Positions 24,663-33,426 of a stretch of 64,000 nucleotides of DNA are shown piece by piece. The notes under the pieces are model-generated. The model made no database searches, was not told the DNA's origin, and saw nothing but the letters and a program-made list of their open reading frames with translations. The position numbers were made by a program, and so were the translations under genes. This DNA comes from Falsiroseomonas sp051860665 (lineage in GTDB: Bacteria > Pseudomonadota > Alphaproteobacteria > Acetobacterales > Acetobacteraceae), in assembly GCF_051860665.1 (NCBI RefSeq), contig NZ_JBHYDM010000005.1, positions 62,001 through 126,000 of the forward strand, in the 5' to 3' direction. Within the stretch, counting starts at the first letter, position 1; every line of letters starts with the position of its first letter.

Positions 24663-25238
24663 ATGGCGCAAGTCCACTTCCTGACGCATCCGGAGGTCGC
24701 GATAGACCCCTCCGTACCGGTGCCGGACTGGCCGCTTTCGCCACGCGGGCTGGAGCGCACGCGAGGCATGCTGGCGCAGCCCTGGGTGCCGGCGATCCGT
24801 TCGGTGTTCAGCAGCGAGGAGCGCAAGGCGCGCGACATGGCGGCGATCCTGGCCGCGCATCTCGGACTGGCGCTGGTCGAGGTGGCGGCGCTGGGGGAGA
24901 ATGACCGCAGCGCCACCGGCTACCTGCCGCCGGCGGAGTTCGAGGCGGTGGCGGATGAGTTCTTCGCCGCGCCGGAGCGCAGCGTGCGCGGCTGGGAAAG
25001 GGCGGTAGATGCCCAGGCGCGGATCGTGGCGGCGGTGCGCGCTGTGCTGGCGCAGGCGCCGCCGGGGGATGTGGCGATCGTGGCGCATGGCGGCGTCGGC
25101 GCGCTGCTGCTGTGCCACATCAAGGGCGTGGCGATCAGCCGGGCGGAGGATCAGCCGGGGCGCGGCGGCGGGAATGGGTTCGTCTTCACGCGGGTCGGCT
25201 GGAATTTGCTGGAGGGGTGGCAGCGAGTGGAGGGGTAG
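24663..25238 (+). CDS. Histidine phosphatase superfamily protein with degenerate first motif (191 aa)
   Basis: The domain follows the phosphoglycerate-mutase-like pattern: VPDWPLSPRGLERTRGM, IRSVFSSEERKARDMAAILA and the second catalytic His in VAIVAHGGVGALLLCHI. The first motif, normally RHG, reads LTHPEV, so the catalytic His is kept but the Arg and Gly are replaced. That may lower or change activity. The short C-terminal end (VGWNLLEGWQRVEG) is typical of small members. The start ATG at 24663 is 17 bases from the divergent thioesterase start. The protein is cytoplasmic, and the substrate cannot be named. Confidence 0.75.
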   Translation: MAQVHFLTHPEVAIDPSVPVPDWPLSPRGLERTRGMLAQPWVPAIRSVFSSEERKARDMAAILAAHLGLALVEVAALGENDRSATGYLPPAEFEAVADEFFAAPERSVRGWERAVDAQARIVAAVRAVLAQAPPGDVAIVAHGGVGALLLCHIKGVAISRAEDQPGRGGGNGFVFTRVGWNLLEGWQRVEG

Positions 25239-25250
25239 CCCGGCCCCCAC

Positions 25251-25354
25251 CAGCCTACGGCGTTGCGGCAGCGCCGCAACCCCAGGCTCCGCGCGCGCCC
25301 CTCCCTCCCCCGCCTCTGCGGGGGGTTGCGGCGCTGCCGCAACGCCACAGGCTG
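25251..25354. repeat. REP-like inverted repeat: two palindromic units in opposite orientation
   Basis: Two 33-base arms (25251-25283 and 25322-25354) are reverse complements at 31 of 33 positions, separated by a 38-base GC-rich spacer. Each arm itself contains the perfect hairpin GTTGCGGC-AGC/GCT-GCCGCAAC (25262-25280 and 25325-25343). The element lies between convergent genes and could end transcription from both sides. The arrangement resembles a bacterial interspersed mosaic element (paired REP units), although copies elsewhere in the genome cannot be checked here. Confidence 0.7.
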
Positions 25355-25380
25355 TGTCGGGGTGGGGGCTCCGCGCGCCC

Positions 25381-26559
25381 TCAGGCCGCCCCAAGCTTCA
25401 GGATCGCCCGCGCCACCGCCTGCGCCCGCGGCACCAGGCTCGACAGTTCCAGATACTCCTCCGGCGTATGCGCCTTGCCGCCCACCGGCCCGACGGCACA
25501 GAGCGTCGGCGCGCCCATCGCCGCGGTGAAGCCGCTATCGGCGCAGCCGCCGCTGAATTCGCCGCTCGGGTCGAAGCCGGATTCGGTGGCGGCGGCGCGA
25601 TAGGTGGCGAAGAGTTTCGCCGCCTCCGGCGACTGCGTCAGCGGCAGGAACTCGCCCTTGATGGTCAGCTTCGCGCGCGTGCCCGGGACGAAGGCGCGGT
25701 CGATGATCGCCTGGATCTTCGCCATCACCTCGTCGCGGTCGGCCGGTTCCACATAGCGCAGGTCGATCTGGCCCTGGGCATGCGGCGCCACGGTGTTCAC
25801 GCTCTGCCCGCCGGTCACCAGGCCGACATTCAGTGTGATGCCGCGCGAGAGATCGGTCAGCGCATGGATGGCGGTGATCTTCGCCGCCAACTCGCCGATG
25901 GCGCTGATGCCGGCCTCGAAATTGCCGCCGGAATGCGCGGCCTTGCCCTCGATGTCGAAGACGGAAAAGACGCCGCCCTTGCGCCCCGTGACGATGCCGC
26001 CATTCGGCCGGCCGGGTTCGGAATTGAAGACCACGCGCGCCGCCTTGGCCTCGGCCTCGATCACCGGGCGCCCCTCGGGCGATCCGATCTCCTCGTCGCC
26101 GGTGAAGAGCGCGACGAGCGGCCCCGGCGCGCCACCGAATTTGCGGAAGGCGGCGAGGACGAACATGTTCATCACCAGCCCGGCCTTCATATCGGCAACG
26201 CCCGGGCCGAAGGCGCGGTCACCCTCGATGGTGAAGGGGCGGCGCGTGGGCTCGCCCTTCGGGAAGACCGTGTCGCGATGGCCCATGAGCACGATGTTCT
26301 CGCGGGCATTGCCGCCGCGCGTGGCATCTCCGCCTTCGACAATCGCGCGGATGCAGTCGCCGTGCTTCTGCTGCGGCAGGATTTCGACGGGAATGCCCTG
26401 CGCCTGCATGAAGCGCGCGACCTGCGCGCCGACACGGTCGACGCCTTCCTTGTCGTAGCTGCCGCCATCGGTATCCACCATCTCGCGCAGCACCTGGATC
26501 ATCGGCTCGCGTTGTGTGGACAGCCATTCGATGATGTCGGTCTCGGTGGACATGGTCAT
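25381..26559 (-). CDS. M20 family metallopeptidase, glutamate carboxypeptidase-like (392 aa)
   Basis: This co-catalytic zinc amidohydrolase has the metal ligands in order: His and Asp in VLMGHRDTVFP, Asp in GPGVADMKAGLVMNMF, the acidic pair in LFTGDEEIGSPEG and a late His in AHTPEEYLEL. The lid domain includes FSVFDIEGKAAHSGGNFEAG. It resembles carboxypeptidase G2/ArgE-DapE types and would hydrolyse an N-acyl amino acid or dipeptide. There is no obvious signal peptide, so it acts in the cytoplasm. The start is ATG 26559 or ATG 26553. It diverges from a peptide-type ABC binding protein; uptake followed by hydrolysis of a peptide is a sensible inference. Confidence 0.9.
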   Translation of the reverse strand: MTMSTETDIIEWLSTQREPMIQVLREMVDTDGGSYDKEGVDRVGAQVARFMQAQGIPVEILPQQKHGDCIRAIVEGGDATRGGNARENIVLMGHRDTVFPKGEPTRRPFTIEGDRAFGPGVADMKAGLVMNMFVLAAFRKFGGAPGPLVALFTGDEEIGSPEGRPVIEAEAKAARVVFNSEPGRPNGGIVTGRKGGVFSVFDIEGKAAHSGGNFEAGISAIGELAAKITAIHALTDLSRGITLNVGLVTGGQSVNTVAPHAQGQIDLRYVEPADRDEVMAKIQAIIDRAFVPGTRAKLTIKGEFLPLTQSPEAAKLFATYRAAATESGFDPSGEFSGGCADSGFTAAMGAPTLCAVGPVGGKAHTPEEYLELSSLVPRAQAVARAILKLGAA

Positions 26560-26703
26560 CCGCTCTCCTCGGTCGGGCGACAGCCTCGCATCCGGCGCCA
26601 GGCCTGAAAAGGCCCGCGCGTCCCGCAGCCTTCATCGCCGCGTCATCCCGCGGTCATCCCCCCCGCCTAGCTTCCGCCGCCGATCGGAACGGGAGCCAGC
26701 CAC

Positions 26704-28326
26704 ATGATCCAGCGCAGACACATCCTCGGCGCCACCGCCGGCGCGGCGCTGCTGCCGCGCTTCGCCATCGGCCAAAGCGCCGGGCCGGATACGCGGCCCT
26801 CCATCACGGTTGCCGTGCAGATCGTCAGCATCTCCGGCACGCTGGAGCCGATGCGCGAACAGTCCAATGTCGGCTTCCGCATCATGCCGAGCTTCTGCGA
26901 GCCGCTGATCGGCATCGACTGGACGCGCACGCAGCGCGCGGAGCCGGTGCTGGCGACATCCTGGCGCCGCATCGATGCGAAGACGCTGGAGCTCACGCTG
27001 CGCGACGATGTGCGGATGCATGATGGCCGCGTGATGGAGGCGGAGGACGTCGCCTTCACCTTCAGCAACGAGCGCATGTGGACCGGCCTGCCCGCCGATA
27101 CGCGGGGCCTCTTCGTCTCCACCACCGCCGGCGCCGCTGGCAAGACGCCGCCGCCCGAGGCCGCCGCCATCAGCCGCGCGCATTTCCCGAATTTCGAGCG
27201 CATGGAGGTGGTGGACCGCCGCACCGTGCGCTTCGTGAACAGCGTGCCCGACGTGACGCTGGAAGGCCGCCTGACGCGCACCACCGGCGCCATCTTCTCC
27301 CGCGCCGCCTTTGCGCAGGCCGCGACCTGGCTGGACTGGGCGCGCAAGCCGGTGGGCACGGGGCCGTATCGCGTCGCCTCCTTCCGCCCGGGCCAGGACC
27401 TGGTGCTGGAATCGCATGACGACTACTGGGGCGGCCGCCCGCCGCTTCGCCGCATCCGCTTCGTCGAGGTGCCGGACGTCGCCTCCCGCGTCGCGGGTCT
27501 GCAGGCCGGCGACTACGACTTCATCTGCGACCTGCCGCCGGACCAGATCCCGGGCATCGAGCGCAGCCCGCGCCACCACGTCGTCGGCGGCCCGATCAAC
27601 AACAACCGGCTGATCGTCTGGGACAAGACGCATCCCGTGCTGGCCAATCCGCTGGTGCGCCGCGCCATGTCGCACAGCATCGACCGGCAGGCGATCGTCG
27701 ACAGCCTCTGGGGCGGCCGCACCGCGGTGCCGCGCGGCCTGCAATGGGAAGTCTATGGCGACATGTACCTGGCCGACTGGGAAGCGCCGCGCTTCGACCT
27801 GGCCGAGGCGCGCCGCCTGCTGCGGGAGGCCAACTACCAGGGCCAGCCGATCCCCTACCAGCTGCTGAACAACTACTACACGCTGCAGGTCGCCTCCTCC
27901 CAGATCCTGGTCGAGGGCTGGCGCCAGGCGGGGCTGAATGTGCAGATCGAGATGAAGGAGAATTGGGGCCAGGTCATCGGCCGCTTCGAGGGCCGTGGCC
28001 TCTGCGACAATTCCAATACCGCGGTCTTCAACGACCCGGTCGCGCCGATGTCCGTCTATGCGCCGGGCGGCCAGACCTGGGCCAGCGGCCAGTGGCAGAA
28101 CGAGGAAGCGCCGCGGCTGATGGATGCGCTGCAGACCGAGACCGACCTGGCCCGCCGCCGCGACACCTTCCGCCGCCTGCTGACGCTGACGGAGCGCGAG
28201 GACCCCGCCTATACCGTGCTGTTCCAGACCGCGAATTTCACGGGCAAGCGCAAGGACCTGCCCTGGCAGGCCTCGAAATCCTTCGTGATGGATTTCTCGG
28301 CGCCCAACTGGGGCGGGGCGGCCTAA
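26704..28326 (+). CDS. ABC transporter solute-binding protein, family 5 (peptide/nickel type, 540 aa)
   Basis: The protein is a large periplasmic receptor of the DppA/OppA family. It starts with a signal (MIQRRHILGATAGAALLPRF) and carries the family's typical segments: LEPMREQSNVGFRIMPSFCE, LRDDVRMHDGRVMEAEDVAF and FSNERMWTGLPADTRG. The motif KPVGTGPYRVASFRPGQDLV and LVRRAMSHSIDRQAIVDSL confirm it. Permease and ATPase genes are missing on both sides, so this is an orphan receptor that must use a distant transporter. GGGAG 9-10 bases before the ATG at 26704 supports the start. The divergent M20 peptidase next to it suggests peptide or acyl-amino-acid ligands, though such receptors also bind other solutes. 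Confidence 0.9.
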   Translation: MIQRRHILGATAGAALLPRFAIGQSAGPDTRPSITVAVQIVSISGTLEPMREQSNVGFRIMPSFCEPLIGIDWTRTQRAEPVLATSWRRIDAKTLELTLRDDVRMHDGRVMEAEDVAFTFSNERMWTGLPADTRGLFVSTTAGAAGKTPPPEAAAISRAHFPNFERMEVVDRRTVRFVNSVPDVTLEGRLTRTTGAIFSRAAFAQAATWLDWARKPVGTGPYRVASFRPGQDLVLESHDDYWGGRPPLRRIRFVEVPDVASRVAGLQAGDYDFICDLPPDQIPGIERSPRHHVVGGPINNNRLIVWDKTHPVLANPLVRRAMSHSIDRQAIVDSLWGGRTAVPRGLQWEVYGDMYLADWEAPRFDLAEARRLLREANYQGQPIPYQLLNNYYTLQVASSQILVEGWRQAGLNVQIEMKENWGQVIGRFEGRGLCDNSNTAVFNDPVAPMSVYAPGGQTWASGQWQNEEAPRLMDALQTETDLARRRDTFRRLLTLTEREDPAYTVLFQTANFTGKRKDLPWQASKSFVMDFSAPNWGGAA

Positions 28327-29129
28327 CCGTCCAGGCGCTGCACGAAAGTCCGGAGCAGGCCGGTGATGATGGCCGGCTGCTCCAGGCTCGGCAGATGCGC
28401 GGCGCCGGGCAATGCCTGGGCGGTGGCCGCGGGCATCGCTTCCGCCATCTGGCGGCAACGGTCCTGGATGTGCGGGAAGTCGAGCTCGCCCCAGGCCACC
28501 AGCGCGGGCATGCGCAGCTCGTTCAGGCGGCCGAAGGCGGGCGCCGTGTCGCGGCTTTGGCCCAGCGGCGGAGATCGAAGCGCGATGCCGTTCATCGCGA
28601 GAAACAGGTCCCGGACCGGCCCCGCGACGCGTCCCTCCTCCGCCAGGGGTCCGTCCAGCCAGAGGCGCGCCTTCAGCGCATTCACCGCATCGAGGTCGCC
28701 CGTCGCCTCCGCCGCCTTCTGCCGGTCCAGCATCGCGCGGATCGCGGGCGGATGGGCCGGCTCCGGCGCGCCGCCCAGGCTGGGTGCGATGAGGACCAGG
28801 CCGCGGATGCGGGCGGGATGCAGCAGCGCCGCGTCGATCGCGATCCTGCCGCCCTGGGAGCAGCCGACCAGGGTCACCGGACGCCCCTCGCCCAGCGCCT
28901 CGATCACCGCCATCAGGTCGGCGACCGGCGAGAAATCCTCGGCCTCCGCCCGCGTGCCGCCGAAGCCGCGGCGGTCATAGGCGATGACGCGATGCGTGGC
29001 GGCCAGCGCCGCCATCTGCGCGGACCACATGCGGCTGTCGCAGACATTGGCGTGCAGGAAGACGAGCGGCGCGCCCTGCCCGGCCGCCTGCGCGGCCAGG
29101 ATGGCGCGGCCGGAGACGACGTCCTGCAT
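28323..29129 (-). CDS. Alpha/beta hydrolase (268 aa)
   Basis: This cytoplasmic hydrolase shows the oxyanion segment PLVFLHANVCDSRMWSAQM, the turn VIAYDRRGFGGTRAE and the nucleophile motif VTLVGCSQGGRIAID with Ser in GCSQGG. The catalytic His is probably in LPGAAHLPSLEQP. The motif style resembles 3-oxoadipate enol-lactonase and similar esterases, but neither is proved. It begins 9 bases upstream of the next Bug gene's stop region, on the same strand, so it is the last gene of the 32463-28323 minus-strand group (amidase, FAH hydrolase, Bug, hydrolase). Its 3' end overlaps the stop codon of the family 5 receptor by four bases. Confidence 0.85.
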   Translation of the reverse strand: MQDVVSGRAILAAQAAGQGAPLVFLHANVCDSRMWSAQMAALAATHRVIAYDRRGFGGTRAEAEDFSPVADLMAVIEALGEGRPVTLVGCSQGGRIAIDAALLHPARIRGLVLIAPSLGGAPEPAHPPAIRAMLDRQKAAEATGDLDAVNALKARLWLDGPLAEEGRVAGPVRDLFLAMNGIALRSPPLGQSRDTAPAFGRLNELRMPALVAWGELDFPHIQDRCRQMAEAMPAATAQALPGAAHLPSLEQPAIITGLLRTFVQRLDG

Positions 29130-29137
29130 GCGCGAGC

Positions 29138-30109
29138 CTATTCCACCTTGCCGATGCGTTGCACCGCGCGCAGCAGCCGCGCGCTATCCTCGGCGAAGAA
29201 TCGGGAAAATTCGGGCGCGTCGAGATAGGCCACCGGCGCGCCGGCCGCGGTGAAGGCGGCGATCAGCTGCGGGTCCCGCACCGCCTGCCGCACCGCGTCC
29301 CGCAGCTTCTGCTGCACCGGCGCGGGCGTCGCGGCAGGCGCGAAGAGCCCGGCCCAGATGTAGAACTCGACCTCCGCAAAACCCTTTTCCATGAAGGTCG
29401 GCACATCGGGGAAGGACGCCACGCGATCCTTCCCCCAGCAGCCCAGCACGCGCACGCGGCCGGATTGCACATGCTGCGTCAGCGTGCCGGGCGCGGAGGC
29501 CAGCGCCTGGATCTGGCCGCCGAGCAGCGCCGTGATGGCGGGGCCGGCGCCGCTGAAGGGCACGTGCAGCAGCCGCATGCCGGCGGCGGCACAGAGCATT
29601 TCCATCGCCACATGCAGCGTGCCGTAGGTGCCGGAAGAGCCGTAGGGAATGTCACCCGGGCGTGCCTTCGCCGCGGCGATGAACTCCTCCATCGTCTGCC
29701 AGGGCGCGCTGGCCGGCACCGCCAGCATGGTCGGGTCCGCATTCACCAGGGCGATCGGGGCGAACTGGTCCACCGTATAGGGTGGCGTGCGGCCGAACAG
29801 CTTTTCGGCTTCGGGGATCACCGCCAGCGAGGACAGCGCCATCAGCGTCGTATAGCCATCCGGCGCGCTGCGGGCGACGAAGGCATTGCCGATGGCCCCC
29901 GCCGCGCCGCCACGATTCTGCACCACCACCGCCTGGCCGAGGATTTTTTCCATGGCCGAGGCGGTGGGCCGTGCGGCGAGGTCGGCCTGCCCGCCGGGCG
30001 GGAAGGCCACCACCATGTTCAGCGGGCGGGAGGGGAAGTCGGATTGCGCGAAAGCCTGGCCGGCGAAGGGCAGCGCGGCGGCGGCGCCCAGCAGGGTGCG
30101 ACGGTTCAT
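29138..30109 (-). CDS. Tripartite tricarboxylate transporter (Bug/TctC) solute-binding protein 4
   Basis: The 323-residue periplasmic receptor has signal MNRRTLLGAAAALPFAGQAF, followed by PSRPLNMVVAFPPGGQADLA, VVVQNRGGAAGAIGNAFVA, YGSSGTYGTLHVAMEMLC and LHVPFSGAGPAITALLGG. The first ligand loop carries GQADLA instead of the GPTD of other copies here, so it probably binds a different acid. GGGAGGAA 8 bases before the ATG at 30109 supports the start. It is between the FAH-type hydrolase and the alpha/beta hydrolase on the same strand, so it likely serves the same catabolic unit. No TctA/B is nearby. Confidence 0.92.
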   Translation of the reverse strand: MNRRTLLGAAAALPFAGQAFAQSDFPSRPLNMVVAFPPGGQADLAARPTASAMEKILGQAVVVQNRGGAAGAIGNAFVARSAPDGYTTLMALSSLAVIPEAEKLFGRTPPYTVDQFAPIALVNADPTMLAVPASAPWQTMEEFIAAAKARPGDIPYGSSGTYGTLHVAMEMLCAAAGMRLLHVPFSGAGPAITALLGGQIQALASAPGTLTQHVQSGRVRVLGCWGKDRVASFPDVPTFMEKGFAEVEFYIWAGLFAPAATPAPVQQKLRDAVRQAVRDPQLIAAFTAAGAPVAYLDAPEFSRFFAEDSARLLRAVQRIGKVE

Positions 30110-30141
30110 TTTCTTGGTTCCTCCCGTTTCCAGTGGCGTCG

Positions 30142-31023
30142 TCAGGCCACCGCATTCTCCAGCTCGCCGATGCCGGTGATGGCGATCTTCACCACATCGC
30201 CGGACTTCAGGAAGACCGGCGGGTTGAAGCCGATGCCGACGCCGGCCGGCGTGCCCGTCGCGATCACATCGCCCGGCTCCAGCGTGATGACGGCGCTGAT
30301 CGCCTCGATCAGGGTCGGGATGTCGAAGATCAGGTCGGCCACCGGCGCGTGCTGGCGCTGCTCGCCATTCACCCAAGTGGTCAGGACAAGCTTCGTCGGG
30401 TCCGGCACCTCATCCGCCGTCAGCACGGCGGGGCCCATGGGGCAGAAGGTATCGAGGCCCTTGCCCAGGATCCACTGGCTGTGGCGCTTCTGCAGGTGGC
30501 GCGCGGTGACGTCATTGATGATGGTATAGCCGAAGACGTGCTTCAGCGCCGCGTCCTTGCCGATGCCGCGCCCGCCCTGCCCGATCACCACGCCGAGCTC
30601 GCCCTCGTAGTCCAGCCCGCCGGTCGTATCGAGATGCCCCAGGATCTTCTCGCCATGGGCGATGATGCTGGTATGCGGCTTGGAGAAGACGACGGGAAAG
30701 GGCGGCACCACATCCTTGGCGCCCCCATCGAAGCCCGATCCCGCGAATTCCTTGGCGTGCTCGTGGTAGTTCTTGCCGACGCAGAAGACATTCTTGGGCG
30801 GGCGCGGGATGGGGGCGCAGAGCTTGGCGCCCTGCACCACCGGCGCCTTCGCCTGCGCCGCGCGGGCCTTGTCCAGCAGCGCGGGCGCGGCGGCCAGGTC
30901 CAGCATGCTCTGGCCGCGCAGCAGCGGCTCGGCGGCGGCCAGGTCGAGCACGGCATCGCCGGCGCCGAGCGCGCCGACTTCCTGCTGCAGCTTGCCCGGA
31001 CGCGTGAATGTCACCAGCCGCAT
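30142..31023 (-). CDS. Fumarylacetoacetate hydrolase family protein (293 aa)
   Basis: The catalytic domain carries VFCVGKNYHEHAKEF, the metal-binding Glu pair in LDYEGELGVVIGQGG, TIINDVTARHLQKRHSQW and VIATGTPAGVGIGFNPP. These features define the FAH/2-oxo-hept-4-ene-1,7-dioate hydratase/acylpyruvase superfamily, which cleaves or hydrates beta-diketo or 2-oxo acids with Mg or Mn. The N-terminal domain (about residues 1-70) is the short FAH lead. The enzyme is cytoplasmic. It lies between an amidase and a Bug gene with gaps of 12 and 32 bases, so the three are probably co-transcribed. The actual ring-fission product is unknown. Confidence 0.9.
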   Translation of the reverse strand: MRLVTFTRPGKLQQEVGALGAGDAVLDLAAAEPLLRGQSMLDLAAAPALLDKARAAQAKAPVVQGAKLCAPIPRPPKNVFCVGKNYHEHAKEFAGSGFDGGAKDVVPPFPVVFSKPHTSIIAHGEKILGHLDTTGGLDYEGELGVVIGQGGRGIGKDAALKHVFGYTIINDVTARHLQKRHSQWILGKGLDTFCPMGPAVLTADEVPDPTKLVLTTWVNGEQRQHAPVADLIFDIPTLIEAISAVITLEPGDVIATGTPAGVGIGFNPPVFLKSGDVVKIAITGIGELENAVA

Positions 31024-31035
31024 GACCTAGACTCC

Positions 31036-32463
31036 TCAGTTCAATTTCGCCCGCATCTGCCCGGTTTCCGCCGGATTGGCCAGGGGGAGGCTGGCCGCGC
31101 GTTCCAGGGCGCGGGCGGCGCGGAAGGCCAGGTCGTCGCGGTAGAGTGCCGAGGCCACCTGCACCGCGCGCGGCATGCCGGCCTCGTCCAGGCCGATCGG
31201 CACGGCGATCGCCGGCTGGCGGGTCAGGTTGAAGGCGAAGGTCCAGGGCGCCCAGTCGCGCCACAGCGCCTCCACCGGCTTGATGGTGGGGGCATCCGCA
31301 TCGAAGGCGGCGGTGGGCGTGGCCGCCGTCAGGATCAGGTCGTAGCGCTGGTGGAAGCGGGCCATGGCATGGCCGCATTCCACCCGCAGCATATCGGCGC
31401 CGAGGAAATCGGCGGCCGACATGTCGCCCATCCGGCGCGCCACCTCCTCGATCCCGGCATCGAGCTGGGCGCGCTTTTCCTCCGTCGCACCGTTCCAGAT
31501 GCGGGCGATGGCCACCCCCCAGACGCGGGAGAAGATGGCACGGGTATCGGGCAGTTCGGGGTCCGCCTCCTCGACGATGGCGCCCTGCTCGGCCAGCAGC
31601 TTGGCGGCGACCTGCAGCGCGGCCTCCCCTTCCTCGTCAAGCGGCGGCTCGAAGCCCAGGCGGCGCACCACTGCCACCCGCAGCCCGGCCACCCCCTGGT
31701 CCATCCCGGCCCGCCAGTCGCGCGGGTCATCCGGCAGGCTGACCGGGTCGCGCAGGTCGTGGCGGGCCATGGCGGACATCATCAGCGCGGCATCGCCCAC
31801 GCTGCGCGTCATCGGCCCGGCGCAGGCCACGCCGGAAAAGGCGCCATGCGGCCATTGCGGAATGCGGCCATAGCTTGGCTTCACCCCGACCAGCCCGCAA
31901 TAGGCGGCCGGAATGCGGATGGAGCCGCCGGCATCGGTGCCGATATGCAGCGGCCCGAAGCAGGCCGCCCCGGCCGCCCCGGCGCCGGAGGAACTGCCGC
32001 CGGCGGAGCGCTGCGGGTTCCAGGGGTTGCGCGTGACGCCATGCAGCGGGCAGTCGCTCGGCGTCTTCCAGCCGAATTCCGTGGTGGTGGTTTTCCCAAG
32101 GATGACCGCGCCCTCGGCCAGCAGGCCCATCACGGCGGGGGCGTTTTCCGTGGCGGGGGCCGGGTCCGTGGTCAGGCTGCCGCGCCGGGTGGGAAAGCCG
32201 GCGATGTTCAAAAGATCCTTTACCGTGCAGGGCACGCCATCCAGCATCCCCATCGGGCGGCCGGCGGCCCAGCGGGCCTCCGATTCGCCGGCCTGGCGCA
32301 GCGCCTGGGGGTTCATGGTGGCGAAAGCGTTCACCCAGGGGTTGTAGCGCGCCACCCGCTCCATCACCGCCTTCAGCGCCTCCACGGGCGACAAGGCGCG
32401 GGTCGCGTAGAGCGCCAGAAGCTGCTCCGCGGTCATCTGGGCGGGATCGGTCGGCGTGGTCAT
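31036..32463 (-). CDS. Amidase signature family protein (475 aa)
   Basis: The Ser-cisSer-Lys hydrolase signature is complete: the Lys in GVPCTVKDLLNIAGFPTRRG, the cis-Ser in QRSAGGSSSGAGAAGAACFG, and the nucleophile Ser in HIGTDAGGSIRIPAAYCGLV. It would hydrolyse a carboxamide to an acid and ammonia in the cytoplasm. I took the ATG at 32463 (MTTPTDPAQ); a further in-frame ATG at 32499 lacks a ribosome site. The gene leads the minus-strand group with FAH hydrolase and Bug receptor and diverges from a polysaccharide deacetylase gene, with only 69 bases between. The group looks like degradation of an amide-containing compound, although the compound is not identifiable. Confidence 0.9.
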   Translation of the reverse strand: MTTPTDPAQMTAEQLLALYATRALSPVEALKAVMERVARYNPWVNAFATMNPQALRQAGESEARWAAGRPMGMLDGVPCTVKDLLNIAGFPTRRGSLTTDPAPATENAPAVMGLLAEGAVILGKTTTTEFGWKTPSDCPLHGVTRNPWNPQRSAGGSSSGAGAAGAACFGPLHIGTDAGGSIRIPAAYCGLVGVKPSYGRIPQWPHGAFSGVACAGPMTRSVGDAALMMSAMARHDLRDPVSLPDDPRDWRAGMDQGVAGLRVAVVRRLGFEPPLDEEGEAALQVAAKLLAEQGAIVEEADPELPDTRAIFSRVWGVAIARIWNGATEEKRAQLDAGIEEVARRMGDMSAADFLGADMLRVECGHAMARFHQRYDLILTAATPTAAFDADAPTIKPVEALWRDWAPWTFAFNLTRQPAIAVPIGLDEAGMPRAVQVASALYRDDLAFRAARALERAASLPLANPAETGQMRAKLN

Positions 32464-32532
32464 GCGGGGCTTCCGGATCGGGGCGATGTCGCGCAGCATG
32501 GCCGCTCACCAGGGCCAGGGAAACCCCGCAGC

Positions 32533-33426
32533 ATGACCAGCGCCAATCCGTGGGAATGGAGCGAGCCGGAATGGCGCGAGATCGTGGGCCGGGCGCGGGC
32601 GGGGCGCAGCCTGCGCCCGACCCATTGGCCGGATGGCGCGCGCTGCTGCGTGACGCTGAGCTTCGACGCGGATCACGAGACCATTCCGCTGCGCGACAAT
32701 GACCAGAGCCCGATGCGGATCAGCCAGGGGCAATACGGCAACCGCCAGGGCATCCCCCGCATCCGCGCCCTGCTGGCCAGGCACGGCATCCCCGCCACCT
32801 TCTTCTACCCGGCCGTCTCCGCCCTGCTGCACCCGGAGGAAGTGCGCGCCGTGGCGCAGGAAGGCCATGAGATCGGCGTCCATAGCTGGATCCATGAGGC
32901 GAATACGAAACTGCCCCCGGGCGTGGAGCGCGAGCTGACGCTGCGGGCGCGGGACACGCTGGAGAAGGTCAGCGGGCAGCGGCCGGTCGGCATGCGCACG
33001 GCCTCCTGGGATTTCTCGGTCGATACCCTGTCCATCATCAAGGAGATGGGGCTGCTCTACGACAGCTCCCTGATGGCGGATGACGATGCCTATGAGCTGC
33101 TGGACCAGGGCCAGCCCACCGGGATCGTCGAGCTGCCGCCGGAGTGGATCCGGGACGATGCGGTCTATTTCAACATGCTGCGCTTCTCGGGCCTCCGCCC
33201 CTATACCCCGCCCTCCGCGGTGGAGGAGATTTTTGCCGCGGAATTCGACGGTGCCTATGCGGAAGGCGGGATGTTCCTGCTGACCATGCACCCGCATGTC
33301 ATCGGCCATCGCAGCCGCATCGCGCTGCTGGACCGGCTGGTGACACGGATCAAGAAGCATGAGGGCGTGTGGTTCGCGACCCATGCGCAGGCTGCGCAAT
33401 GGTGCAAGGACCATGCCTCGTCCTGA
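32533..33426 (+). CDS. Polysaccharide deacetylase family protein (297 aa)
   Basis: The NodB-homology domain of carbohydrate esterase 4 has its metal ligands in LSFDADHETIPL (Asp45, Asp47) and HEIGVHSWIHEANTK (His117, His121). RPVGMRTASWDFSVDTL and MFLLTMHPHVIGHRSRI complete the barrel. There is no signal peptide, so this is closer to the cytoplasmic peptidoglycan-deacetylase/allantoinase-like (PuuE, HpPgdA) branch than to secreted chitin deacetylases. The substrate may therefore be a small cyclic amide rather than a polymer, which would fit the divergent amidase gene. That is inference. The stop overlaps the next gene by 14 bases. Confidence 0.88.
   Translation: MTSANPWEWSEPEWREIVGRARAGRSLRPTHWPDGARCCVTLSFDADHETIPLRDNDQSPMRISQGQYGNRQGIPRIRALLARHGIPATFFYPAVSALLHPEEVRAVAQEGHEIGVHSWIHEANTKLPPGVERELTLRARDTLEKVSGQRPVGMRTASWDFSVDTLSIIKEMGLLYDSSLMADDDAYELLDQGQPTGIVELPPEWIRDDAVYFNMLRFSGLRPYTPPSAVEEIFAAEFDGAYAEGGMFLLTMHPHVIGHRSRIALLDRLVTRIKKHEGVWFATHAQAAQWCKDHASS

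Noticed and set aside
25281..25321. GC-rich spacer between the REP-like arms as a CRISPR-like unit
   Set aside because: Only one pair of inverted units exists, no direct repeats of uniform length and no cas genes.
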